This document shows, one piece after another, positions 17,291 to 25,329 of a stretch of DNA of 64,000 bases. Both the position numbers and the translations under genes were made by a program. The notes beneath the pieces are model-generated. The model saw only the letters and a list, made by a program, of their open reading frames with translations, did no database searches and was not told where the DNA came from. Source of the stretch: an uncultured Lachnospiraceae bacterium (GTDB lineage Bacteria; Bacillota; Clostridia; Lachnospirales; Lachnospiraceae); contig CANQBH010000004.1 of assembly GCA_947589155.1 (NCBI GenBank), positions 1 through 64,000 on the forward strand, written 5' to 3'. Numbering within the stretch: the first letter of the stretch is position 1; every line of letters begins with the position of its first letter.

Positions 17291-18607
17291 ATGATCGAAT
17301 CACATCAATTAAAAAACAGGGACCGTTACCTCAATAAACTGATTGGTTTTCAGGATACCGAACCGGTAAAAGTCATCACCGGCATAAGGCGCTGCGGCAA
17401 ATCAAGCCTTTTGAAACTGATGGTCGCGCATTTGATCGAAACCGGGATCGCGCCGGAGCAGATCGTTGAGATGAACTTTGAATCAAATGATTTTCGGAAA
17501 ATGACTTCCGACGAGGTCTACGCTTATGTAAAAAAACAGACCGTCTCCGGAAAGCGCATGTATCTGTTTTTCGATGAGATCCAGAGGATCGGCGGCTGGG
17601 AGGACGCGGTCAACGCGCTGCGCGTGGATCTGGACTGCGATATCTATGTGACCGGCTCCAACGCATACCTGCTTTCCTCGGAGTATTCGACCTATCTTTC
17701 CGGCAGATGCGTAGAGATCAAAATGCTGCCGCTTTCTTTTGGTGAATTTCTTTCCTTTCATGATTTTGAAGTGAGGGAAATGGCGAGCGCTCTCGGCGGC
17801 GTCCATAAGTGTGTTTTTGATAAAAACGGCGCACAATATGAACTGCGGGAGGCGTTTGAAGCGTTCATGCGTTTTGGCGGTATGCCGGGAATCGCCGATA
17901 TCGGGCTTGATCAGGAAAAGGCGCTTTCGCTTTATGACGGGATCTATTCGACGGTCGTCGTCCGCGATATCCTTGAGCGGGAAAAGCGCCGGGGACAGAA
18001 ACAGATCGCCGATCCGGTCCTGCTTCGCAAGATCATCCTGTTTCTTGCAGACAATATCGGCTCGAATGTTTCCGTTGCATCCATCGGCAATACCTTGACG
18101 GACGAAGGCCTTCTTGAGGAGGGAAAACGGAAAGGCGCGCCGAGCGCGCATACGGTGCAGGCGTATGTCAACGCCCTGCTGGAAAGTTATTTCTTCTACG
18201 AGATCAAGCGCTTCGATATCAAGGGAAAGGAATATCTGCGCACACTCGGGAAATACTATATCGTCGATATCGGACTGAGGAATTATCTGCTTGGGTTCCG
18301 GAACCGCGACAGCGGGCACGCGCTTGAAAACGTCGTCTATTTTGAACTGCTGCGGCGGGGATACGACGTCGCGATCGGTAAGATCGACAACATGGAGGTG
18401 GACTTCATTGCAACGTCCGCGGACGAGAAAAAATATATTCAGGTGACGGAATCCATGACCGGCGAGGAGGTAAGAAAGCGTGAACTGCTCCCGCTGCAAA
18501 AAATCCGCGACAACTATGAAAAGACCGTCCTGTCGCTGGAGCCGGGGCTGGACCGTTCATATGAAGGGATCCGCTCCGAAAATCTGATCGAATGGCTGCT
18601 TGCTTAG
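17291..18607 (+). CDS. AAA-type ATPase with C-terminal DUF4143 (orphan)
   Basis: The N-terminal ATPase domain has the P-loop ITGIRRCGKSSLL (near residue 30), Walker B YLFFDEIQRI, and sensor-like YVTGSNAYLLSSE. It is followed by SGRCVEIKMLPLSFGEFL, a signature of this large family of orphan prokaryotic ATPases. The C-terminal part (DIGLRNYLLGF, HALENVVYFELLRRGYDV, VDFIATSADEKKYIQV) is a DUF4143-type domain with a PD-(D/E)XK-like fold. Family members are common, highly mobile between genomes and of unknown function. It has its own promoter and stands alone on its strand. Length is normal and the key ATPase residues are intact. Confidence 0.85.
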   Translation: MIESHQLKNRDRYLNKLIGFQDTEPVKVITGIRRCGKSSLLKLMVAHLIETGIAPEQIVEMNFESNDFRKMTSDEVYAYVKKQTVSGKRMYLFFDEIQRIGGWEDAVNALRVDLDCDIYVTGSNAYLLSSEYSTYLSGRCVEIKMLPLSFGEFLSFHDFEVREMASALGGVHKCVFDKNGAQYELREAFEAFMRFGGMPGIADIGLDQEKALSLYDGIYSTVVVRDILEREKRRGQKQIADPVLLRKIILFLADNIGSNVSVASIGNTLTDEGLLEEGKRKGAPSAHTVQAYVNALLESYFFYEIKRFDIKGKEYLRTLGKYYIVDIGLRNYLLGFRNRDSGHALENVVYFELLRRGYDVAIGKIDNMEVDFIATSADEKKYIQVTESMTGEEVRKRELLPLQKIRDNYEKTVLSLEPGLDRSYEGIRSENLIEWLLA

Positions 18608-18661
18608 AAGTCTCGAGTTACGCTGGCGGGGTTGAAATAAAGAGGCGCGATTGCAAGAAAA

Positions 18662-18683
18662 GCCCGCCTTGACAAAGGCGGGC
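18662..18683. other. Strong hairpin upstream of the LRR protein gene
   Basis: GCCCGCCTT pairs perfectly with AAGGCGGGC around GACA. On the plus strand it is followed by G and not T; on the minus strand it is followed by TTTTCTT, so it would read as a terminator only leftward. It may be an mRNA leader hairpin of the gene at 18751. A TTGACA overlapping its loop has only 15 bases to TAAAAT, a poor promoter. Confidence 0.45.
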
Positions 18684-18750
18684 GGGGGGTAAAATGGAAG
18701 CGATCTGGCGATGGTAACATTAAAATTAAGAATTGAGGGAGTATGCACAT

Positions 18751-21700
18751 ATGAAAAAGAAAGCAGGAAAAGGAGGAGGCAGAGTCGTTGTCTGGATCAT
18801 GATGGCGCTGATGCTTTTCAGTAGTATGCCGGTAAACGTGCTGGCACAGACAGAGACAGTAGCCGAGGGCGATGCAGTGACGCAGGAGTCCGCCGGACAA
18901 GAGTTCTCCGAAGGAACGCCGGAGGCAGTATCCGAGACGGGCGCGGACGGCTCTATGGATGCGAATACAGTAATTGAAAACAATGAGAGTGGAATTCCTG
19001 ATACTGCGCTGTATCAGTTGGCGCTTCAAGCGGCCAATGAATACGGCAATGGAAATGGAGATAACGAACTGACCGTGGCGGAAGCGCAGAGTATAGTCGC
19101 TCTTTCTTTTAATCATGAGATACGGAATTACATGGGACTGGGGACATATCTGACAGGTCTTAACAACATCAGTTTTGCCTTTTCCGCGGATTATCCGGAG
19201 ACGGAAAAAGAGGCTTGGGTTGGCGCGGCAGATTCATTCCTGACGGAATATGAAAAACTGAACCAAGTAACCAGTCTGAGTGGATTTTGGCTGACAGATC
19301 AGGCGCAGTTGGCGAAACTCGCGGAGAAGAATACGCTGAACTGGCTGGGGATAACGGTTGGCACGGATGTGACGGACGTTTCTGCGCTGGGAAAGTTATC
19401 TGCACTGACTAATTTACAAATTGGAGGAGATAAAGACAAAGAGGATCAGCAGAAATGGACAGTGGATCTTTCCGCGCTAAACGGAACGAATTTCCCGAAC
19501 CTGATTATGTTATCGGTATATGATCTCAATATTCCTACAATACCGGAAGGAATCGGTTCGATGTCATCGCTGATTAGTTTGTATTGGATATACAATAATA
19601 CGAATGAACTGGCGGACCTGAGCGGATTGGAAGGGTTAAATCTCCTGATGCTGCGGGGCAATGAGCTGACTCCGGATCAGGTATCCGGAAAAGTACCGGA
19701 GAAGTTTTATACTGACCCAGCATGGATCAAGAGCGAGATCAACTGGTCTGACACTTCTGAGCCGGATGAGGATGATGGAGAGATTAGTGAAATCATCACA
19801 AATGATGAGGATGGTATTCCGGACGCTGCGTTGTATGCGGCAGCACTGCACGCGGGCGATGAAGGATGGATAGGCAATAAGGACGGCCAACTGACGATGG
19901 ATGAGGCAAGAAATGCTTTTGATATCAGGCTTCCCTATGCGATTCGAGATTATACAGGATTGAGTCTGCTTTCCGGACTAACATCTATAAACTTTAGTCT
20001 TTATGTTATTAAGGAGGATGGCACATATACCTACGGCGAAAACCACTGGGATGAGGCGGCGGATTCTTTTTTTGAGGAATATGCAAAAATGCCTAACCTG
20101 CGGGGCGTGAGCGGGGATGGAATACAGATTGAAAATAATGTCAGGCTTAAAGAGGTGGCACAGAATCAGCAACTTACTTGTTTAACTATGCAGGTTGGAG
20201 AAGAAGTCACAGATTGGTCTGTACTGGGAAAGTTGGAACTGCAGCAGCTCTATGTGAACCACGGAATCCCTAATCTTAGTCAGTTGAAAGATCTGGAGGA
20301 CACTTTGCACACGTTGGCAATACGCCTATCCTATGACGATTCTGACACAACTTTGAATCTGGAAGTTGGCAATTTTGTGAATTTGCTGGCTTTGGATATA
20401 AGTGGTAATTTAGTTTCCATAACCGGACTGGAAAACCTTGCCAAACTGCGATATCTGTATCTGCGCCATATTCCTATGCAATACAATAACGTGGCTGAAT
20501 TGGATCGACTGCCGCTGCCAAAGTCTCTGCAGGGGTTGGGGCTGTATTATGTAAGTGTGAAGGATTTAAGTGAGTGCGGTATATCCCAACTGACGGCTCT
20601 GCAGGAACTCCGATTAGAGAATACAGGGCTGCAGACATTGGAGGGTCTGGAGAATCTGAAAAGCCTTACAACCTTAGTGCTTTCAAATAATAAGATTACG
20701 GATATCAGTCCGATAGGTGCATTGACAGATCTGGATACGCTGTATTTGAACTATAATCAAATTAAGGATATCAGTGTGCTTGGCAAGTTGACGAAGATGA
20801 CTATCCTGGGACTCTCAAACAATCAGATTACGGACGCCGCAGGACTTGAAAACCTGAAACAGTTGATTTATCTGAATCTGCAGAATAATCAACTGACAGC
20901 CCTGCCTGATCTGTCGGGTTTGGAAAAACTTGGCAAGAACGAGGTGTTTGATGTACTAGATAGTTTTAAGATTAGCGAAAATCTCCTGACAAGAGACGCG
21001 GTAGCCGGAAAGGTGCCTTCAGTATTTGAGGAAAATACGCTTTGGATGGTAAAGGCGGTTTCCCGCAATTGGGGCGGCGTTACCTTCTATGGCGATCTGA
21101 GCGCCAAGGAACTCAACGCTCTGATCTATGAGTACAATCCGAGCGGAACAGGGTTTAGTAAGACGATTTATGTGACTGACGGCAGCAAGGTGGAACTGCC
21201 TCGGGAACTGACCAAAGAACTGATAAAGGATAGAGTTAAACTAGATGTAAATTTTATGGATCTAATAGATCAAACTGACCTTGCTTTTGTAGGGCAATAT
21301 CATTTTGGTGGCGATTATCCTTATCCGGAGTCAGTGGATGTGGTATTAGAGAGCAGACCGGGCTCAAAAGTGGACGAGGAAGATCAGGAAACAGCGGAGA
21401 AATTATTCAGCCGATATGAGACGAAACCCCAGGTTCGGTGTTTCCAGATCAAGGATGCCATTGCGAACAGCCACATATATATTTACTCTGATATAAAAGT
21501 GGAAGACGGATCTAATGGAAAAAGATACGGTTTCTATTTCTATGACCGAGAAAATGCTAGGGTGATCAATGTTGGAGATTTACAGTCTATGCCAATGAGT
21601 ACCTTGAATCTTTCAACAATGCAAATTGAAACGGCTGGTTATCATGTTGAGTTTTCAAATTATTTTTCCAGATGGGATTTTACATCTTCATCATCGATAA

Positions 21701-22686
21701 ATGAACTGAAAGAAGAATGGTGCTATCCTGCGTCAAAGGGCTTCTATTTCTTGGTGGAGAGTACTTATACTCCTGAAGGCCTGAGCGAGACGCCGGAACC
21801 GAGCGAGACGCAAAAACCAAGCGAGACGCAAAAGCCAAGCGAAACGCAGAAACCTTCCGTGACGCCGGAGACGGAAAAGCCGGGCCCGGTGAAGGAAACG
21901 GATGTAAAGAAGGCCGAAGAGGCGGAAGAGATCCTGATGGATAAGATCCAGAATGGATACGGCGGAAAGGCGTCCGTAGCGATCGACCAGCCAACGACCT
22001 TGTCCAAGAATGTCTTCAAGGAGATGATGGACAATAACAAAGGCTTGTCCGTATCCGTGACAAACGAGAACAACGAGAAGATCTATGAGTGGTCGTTTGA
22101 AAGTTCAAAACTGGACCCGAGTAAATTTACGGATCTGGATCTGACCGTAAAATTTGAGACGGCGGCCAAGGAAAGGATCGAAGCCATAACGGGTCAGAAG
22201 GATGCGTTCTATATGTCCTTTAATTATCACGGCGATCTGCCGGCGCCTGCCACGATGACCGTGTATGTAGGCGATCGGTATAAGGATGGAGACATCGTGT
22301 ATCTGTACTATTACAATAATGAAACGGACGAAGTGGTTTCCATTCCTGGAAGGAATGTCTACGGGGAAGAAGTTTACCAAAACGGTTATAAGGTGGTGAA
22401 CGGATATATCACATATACGATCACGCACTGTTCGGATTATTTCCTGTCAGAGAAGACGCCGGAGGAACTTGGCGTGACCGTTGAGGAGACCTCAGGATCT
22501 GTGGAAAATAATGGATCGGAGGCTTCAGCGGATGCGAATGTGCCGAAAAAGGTTCTCAGCCCGAATACGGGAGACAATACCTATGGATCAGCCGGTTGGC
22601 TTATGCCGGGCGCGGCAGCGCTTCTTCTGGCTTTCCTTGGAATCGCAGGCCTTGTACGCGCAGCGAAATCCGGAACGGAAGAATAG
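18751..22686 (+). CDS. Large leucine-rich-repeat cell-wall protein with SPNTG sorting signal
   Basis: The start is at MKKKAGKGGG (GAGGGAG upstream) and begins a signal peptide ending near VLAQTE. Two copies of a module follow (GIPDTALYQLALQAAN and GIPDAALYAAALHAGD), each with an EF-hand-like calcium loop (GNGDNELTVAEA; NKDGQLTMDEA). SDS22/internalin-type leucine-rich repeats then run about residues 570-740 (LVLSNNKITDISPI, LYLNYNQIKDISVL, LGLSNNQITDAAGL). Later come a Ser/Thr-Pro linker with three PSETQK repeats, a folded domain, and a C-terminal SPNTGD, hydrophobic stretch and short charged tail, which is a sortase-type signal with Ser in place of Leu. It is predicted to be wall-anchored and exposed, with a binding or adhesion role. 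The middle is more AT-rich than the flanks, suggesting recombination or transfer. No sortase gene is in the window. Confidence 0.85.
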   Translation: MKKKAGKGGGRVVVWIMMALMLFSSMPVNVLAQTETVAEGDAVTQESAGQEFSEGTPEAVSETGADGSMDANTVIENNESGIPDTALYQLALQAANEYGNGNGDNELTVAEAQSIVALSFNHEIRNYMGLGTYLTGLNNISFAFSADYPETEKEAWVGAADSFLTEYEKLNQVTSLSGFWLTDQAQLAKLAEKNTLNWLGITVGTDVTDVSALGKLSALTNLQIGGDKDKEDQQKWTVDLSALNGTNFPNLIMLSVYDLNIPTIPEGIGSMSSLISLYWIYNNTNELADLSGLEGLNLLMLRGNELTPDQVSGKVPEKFYTDPAWIKSEINWSDTSEPDEDDGEISEIITNDEDGIPDAALYAAALHAGDEGWIGNKDGQLTMDEARNAFDIRLPYAIRDYTGLSLLSGLTSINFSLYVIKEDGTYTYGENHWDEAADSFFEEYAKMPNLRGVSGDGIQIENNVRLKEVAQNQQLTCLTMQVGEEVTDWSVLGKLELQQLYVNHGIPNLSQLKDLEDTLHTLAIRLSYDDSDTTLNLEVGNFVNLLALDISGNLVSITGLENLAKLRYLYLRHIPMQYNNVAELDRLPLPKSLQGLGLYYVSVKDLSECGISQLTALQELRLENTGLQTLEGLENLKSLTTLVLSNNKITDISPIGALTDLDTLYLNYNQIKDISVLGKLTKMTILGLSNNQITDAAGLENLKQLIYLNLQNNQLTALPDLSGLEKLGKNEVFDVLDSFKISENLLTRDAVAGKVPSVFEENTLWMVKAVSRNWGGVTFYGDLSAKELNALIYEYNPSGTGFSKTIYVTDGSKVELPRELTKELIKDRVKLDVNFMDLIDQTDLAFVGQYHFGGDYPYPESVDVVLESRPGSKVDEEDQETAEKLFSRYETKPQVRCFQIKDAIANSHIYIYSDIKVEDGSNGKRYGFYFYDRENARVINVGDLQSMPMSTLNLSTMQIETAGYHVEFSNYFSRWDFTSSSSINELKEEWCYPASKGFYFLVESTYTPEGLSETPEPSETQKPSETQKPSETQKPSVTPETEKPGPVKETDVKKAEEAEEILMDKIQNGYGGKASVAIDQPTTLSKNVFKEMMDNNKGLSVSVTNENNEKIYEWSFESSKLDPSKFTDLDLTVKFETAAKERIEAITGQKDAFYMSFNYHGDLPAPATMTVYVGDRYKDGDIVYLYYYNNETDEVVSIPGRNVYGEEVYQNGYKVVNGYITYTITHCSDYFLSEKTPEELGVTVEETSGSVENNGSEASADANVPKKVLSPNTGDNTYGSAGWLMPGAAALLLAFLGIAGLVRAAKSGTEE
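21799..21852 (+). repeat. Three in-frame 18-bp repeats coding PSETQK
   Basis: Three consecutive units encode PSETQK in the linker before the C-terminal domain of the LRR protein, followed by a partial PSVTPE. Such linkers expand and contract by slippage. Confidence 0.9.
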
Positions 22687-22700
22687 TTTTAAGTAAAGAA

Positions 22701-22737
22701 AACAGTGCCTTGTTTCTGCAACAGGGCACTGTTTTTT
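22701..22737 (+). terminator. Terminator after the LRR protein gene
   Basis: AACAGTGCCTTGTT pairs with AACAGGGCACTGTT (one G-T pair), followed by a run of T. Confidence 0.9.
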
Positions 22738-22828
22738 GTGTTGCATGAGCACGGGGCAGGACGTTCTTTGAACAATGGAAAACAAAAATTTTTTTAGCAG
22801 CAGCCGCCATCATTCAGAGAAATAATTT

Positions 22829-23509
22829 TTAGAGTAATTTTTTCTTTATATTTTTCAAATAATTTTTCTTGAATGTTCTGATATTACCAAAGAACATTAA
22901 CTCGGAATGACTGAAAGAGTTTGTTTCAGCCTTTTCGGCTAAAAGTTCCATTGTACAAATAAGATCAGCAATTTGGAATAACTTATAATTTATAGGTTTT
23001 ACTTTTCGGAATTCAACATGAGTATATAATGTATTGAAGATGGATATAAGAATTTTAGTGAGTTCAATTTGTCCGTTGTCATAGTAGATGATTACCTTAT
23101 CAAAACTATTCCAAAAATCTTCATTGTTTCGCAGTATGTCAGCCAAATTTTTCGAAATTTTTGAAGTCATTGATATGACATCCGGACATTCGATTTTCTT
23201 TACTTTTATGTAGGAATAGTGAAAATCCAGTTTGCGGGCAAAGTTAAATAATGCATTGAATAAGCGTTTTCTTTCTTCAATAAGGGCGTTAGTATAAACG
23301 GCTTCGCGCCTTATCAGCGGACCGGTATGAATGGCGTGATGTGGATAGCCTAAGTTTGATAAATGCGAATCAAAAACTTTTATATTTTCGGAGATATCAA
23401 TATTTTGATTATGTAATACCATAGAAACCACGTAGTAGGGTGCGTGGGGGTCGTAAGGACCAAAATCACCAGATTCATCTATGAATACACTAAGTATTTT
23501 TTCTGACAT
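22829..23509 (-). CDS. DUF3800 family protein
   Basis: The signature FIDESGDFG near the N-terminus and the late FQIADLICTMELLAEK are characteristic of DUF3800 proteins, which are thought to have an RNase H-like fold. The Asp and Glu of DESGD and the later Asp in YYDNGQ and IADLI would be the acidic active-site candidates. The start is taken at MSEKILSVF (AGGATG upstream), not the TTG six codons earlier. DUF3800 genes are scattered among phages, mobile elements and defence loci, without a settled function. This gene is very AT-rich and is preceded by a strong promoter plus a folded RNA ending in a terminator-like hairpin, a layout like type III toxin-antitoxin loci. Whether the protein is a nuclease or toxin is inference. 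Confidence 0.8.
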   Translation of the reverse strand: MSEKILSVFIDESGDFGPYDPHAPYYVVSMVLHNQNIDISENIKVFDSHLSNLGYPHHAIHTGPLIRREAVYTNALIEERKRLFNALFNFARKLDFHYSYIKVKKIECPDVISMTSKISKNLADILRNNEDFWNSFDKVIIYYDNGQIELTKILISIFNTLYTHVEFRKVKPINYKLFQIADLICTMELLAEKAETNSFSHSELMFFGNIRTFKKNYLKNIKKKLL

Positions 23510-23543
23510 ACAATCATCCTTTTCCAATCCTGCGTATGAAAAT

Positions 23544-23617
23544 GGCGGGGAAATTCCCCGCCGTTCGGTGGACCAGGGTCTTTCGACCAGCCCGAATCAG
23601 CCACCGCTGATTTATTA
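23544..23617 (-). ncRNA. Predicted pseudoknot RNA upstream of the DUF3800 gene
   Basis: On the minus strand, starting about five bases after the predicted transcript start, AATCAG and CTGATT form a stem whose whole loop CGGTGG is complementary to CCACCG 24 bases further on, giving an H-type pseudoknot. Between them GGTC-GAAA-GACC forms a GNRA tetraloop hairpin. Directly after comes GGCGGGG-AATTT-CCCCGCC followed by ATTTTC, a terminator-like hairpin, and then the DUF3800 gene. All pairings are read directly. I recall published DUF3800-associated RNA motifs from comparative genomics, but cannot tell if this matches any. It could be a trans-acting RNA partner of the protein or a cis-acting attenuator. 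Confidence 0.55.
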
Positions 23618-23623
23618 TATGCA

Positions 23624-23652
23624 ATTATAAGTCAAATACACCCAAATGTCAA
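23624..23652 (-). promoter_or_regulatory. Consensus promoter of the pseudoknot RNA/DUF3800 unit
   Basis: On the minus strand a perfect TTGACA and a perfect TATAAT are separated by 17 bases. The predicted start (about 23617) lies just before the first stem of the RNA. This is the best consensus promoter seen in the window. Confidence 0.8.
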
Positions 23653-23698
23653 ATGCCCGTATCTGCGGGATGTGTTATTTCAAATATACGCTTCCGCC

Positions 23699-24265
23699 TC
23701 ACTTCTTCAGCCGCAGCCCGTCTTTGAACGCTTCGCCCACGCGCTCGGTCACTTTATAATAGCCGTGCGTATAAGGATCGAAAGCGATCGCGTTCACCAG
23801 CGACATATCCAGCGCGCCGTCCGGCATGACGCTCTCGTCGGCCGTCGCAGCGACGACCCTGCCGATCACGCCGCAGCCGTATTTGTTGTTTTGGTACTCG
23901 ATAAATTCACATTCCAGACAGAGCGGGAACTCGTTGATCACCGGAGCGTCGACCGTCTCCGCCTTGCTTGCGGTCAGACCGGCTCTTGCGAGTTTGTCCG
24001 CTTCTTTGTTTCCGGACTCGACGCCAAAATAGTCGGCTTCCGTCACATGCGCCGCGTCCGCGATGCTCACGGTAAAAGCGCCCCGCTTTTTGATGTTCTG
24101 CACGGTCTTGTGCGTCTCGGTGAGGTTGAGCGCGACCACGCCGCGTTCCTGCATCGTTCCCCATGCCGCGTTCATTACGTTCACGCTGCCGTCGTCGTTA
24201 TAGGTGGCGACCATCAGCACGGGCATCGGAAAGATGCCTTCCGTGATATTCAGTTTCTTTCTCAT
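23699..24265 (-). CDS. Flavin reductase-like (FMN-binding split barrel) protein
   Basis: A 188-residue protein with the split-barrel layout of flavin reductase-like proteins: PMPVLMVATYNDDGSVNVMNAAWG near the N-terminus (quoted in part), then VALNLTETHKTVQNIKKRGAFTVSI, the usual NxRxSxxT-like region, and a C-terminal strand with GCGVIGRVVA. Such proteins bind FMN and reduce it or use it for small redox reactions; the substrate cannot be read. GGAGGG precedes the ATG. It is monocistronic, with its own promoter, divergent from the CooC-led operon, so a redox link with that operon is possible but unproven. Confidence 0.8.
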   Translation of the reverse strand: MRKKLNITEGIFPMPVLMVATYNDDGSVNVMNAAWGTMQERGVVALNLTETHKTVQNIKKRGAFTVSIADAAHVTEADYFGVESGNKEADKLARAGLTASKAETVDAPVINEFPLCLECEFIEYQNNKYGCGVIGRVVAATADESVMPDGALDMSLVNAIAFDPYTHGYYKVTERVGEAFKDGLRLKK

Positions 24266-24321
24266 AGCAGCCCTCCTGTTCCACGGATCGAATCCGTAAA
24301 TCTATGTTTCTTCCTTATATA

Positions 24322-24349
24322 ACTATAACAATCGCCGCAGAAAAAACAA
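24322..24349 (-). promoter_or_regulatory. Promoter of the flavin reductase-like gene
   Basis: On the minus strand TTGTTT and TATAGT are separated by 16 bases, about 57 bases before the ATG. Confidence 0.45.
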
Positions 24350-24540
24350 GCCCTTCCATATATTCCCATTTGTGGCATAAAACCCATTGGTGATTTTTCA
24401 TGAAATACAGCAAAATTTTTTGTTTATTCTGACATTTTTCGTCAAAACAAAAAGCAGAAGTCGCAAAACAGGGGAGGATATGATAAAATTTCTATAACCC
24501 CTGCGAGGGGATCAAAAGGAAAATCAAGGGGAGTGGACAT

Positions 24541-25317
24541 ATGGATCAGCCAAAAAACAAAGCCAGGATCCTTGCCGTGGCTGGCAAGGGCGGCGTCGGA
24601 AAGACTTCTCTTGCGGCAGTGATGGTCAAACTGCTGACGGAGACTTATCCCGACAGCCGGATCCTGGCTATTGACGCGGATCCGGCCGTGGGACTTTCCA
24701 CAGCCCTCGGCGTCAGCGTAGAAACAACGATCGACGATATCCGCAAAGAAGTCGTAGCACATGCCGAGGACGGCGATTCCAAAACGGCGCTGGAACTGCT
24801 CGGCGAAGCGCGCTACCGCATTTTTGACGCGCTGGTGGAGATGGACGGATTTTCGTTCATCGCCGTCGGACGTCCGGAAGCGGCGGGCTGCTATTGCAAG
24901 ATCAACAGTTATCTAAAGGAAGTCATCGGTATGCTTTCCGAAAATTACGACTATATCGTGATCGACGGAGAGGCGGGGATCGAGCAGATCAACCGCCGCG
25001 TGATGGAGAAGGTGACGCATCTCTTTCTGGTGACGGATTCTAGCAGAAAAGGAACGCAGGTCGTGCAGACGATCAAGTCCGTGGCGGACGAACTGGTCAT
25101 GTACGATCAACTCGGCGTGATCGCCAACCGCCTGCCGGATCTGCGGGTAAAGGAACAGATGGACCTCGGGGATCTTCCGGTCCTTTCCTATATCCTGTCG
25201 GACGGCGCGCTGGCGGAAGCGGACTTAAAAGGCGACAGCCTCTTTGGTCTGGATCAGGACTCAGCGATCGTGCGCGGGGCAAGGGAAGCCCTGCAAAAGA
25301 TCGGGATCATAGCGTAA
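24541..25317 (+). CDS. CooC/MinD-like P-loop ATPase
   Basis: The N-terminus carries a deviant Walker A motif, AVAGKGGVGKTSL, as in the MinD/ParA/NifH class, and the layout of CooC-type proteins (ILAIDADPAVGLSTALGV, later YDYIVIDGEAGIEQINRR and LFLVTDSSRKG). CooC proteins are ATPases that help insert nickel into carbon monoxide dehydrogenase. A CRxC-like metal site is suggested by GCYCKIN near residue 120. It leads the eight-gene operon, which also holds an acetyl-CoA-synthase-like gene and a HypA homologue, both tied to nickel enzymes, so a metal-cluster maturation role is more likely than partitioning. GGGGAG lies before the ATG. No good promoter was found in the preceding 270 bases, which hold a small hairpin (CCCCT-GCG-AGGGG). 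Confidence 0.75.
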   Translation: MDQPKNKARILAVAGKGGVGKTSLAAVMVKLLTETYPDSRILAIDADPAVGLSTALGVSVETTIDDIRKEVVAHAEDGDSKTALELLGEARYRIFDALVEMDGFSFIAVGRPEAAGCYCKINSYLKEVIGMLSENYDYIVIDGEAGIEQINRRVMEKVTHLFLVTDSSRKGTQVVQTIKSVADELVMYDQLGVIANRLPDLRVKEQMDLGDLPVLSYILSDGALAEADLKGDSLFGLDQDSAIVRGAREALQKIGIIA

Positions 25318-25329
25318 GGGAGGAAAAGA

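Noticed and set aside
18669-18695. TTGACA with TAAAAT as promoter of the LRR gene
   Set aside because: Spacing is only 15 bases and the -35 box sits in a strong hairpin, so it was not listed as a promoter.
21799-21852. Short regular repeats considered as a CRISPR-like array
   Set aside because: The repeats are in frame, adjacent without spacers and encode PSETQK in a Pro/Thr linker.
24266-24540. Promoter for the CooC-led operon
   Set aside because: TATGAT and TAAAAT candidates at about 24479-24488 lack a credible -35 box at 16-18 bases, so none was listed; only a small CCCCT/AGGGG hairpin is clear.
24541-25317. Chromosome-partition ParA as identity of the first operon gene
   Set aside because: No ParB or parS is nearby, and the CooC-like layout and nickel context fit better.
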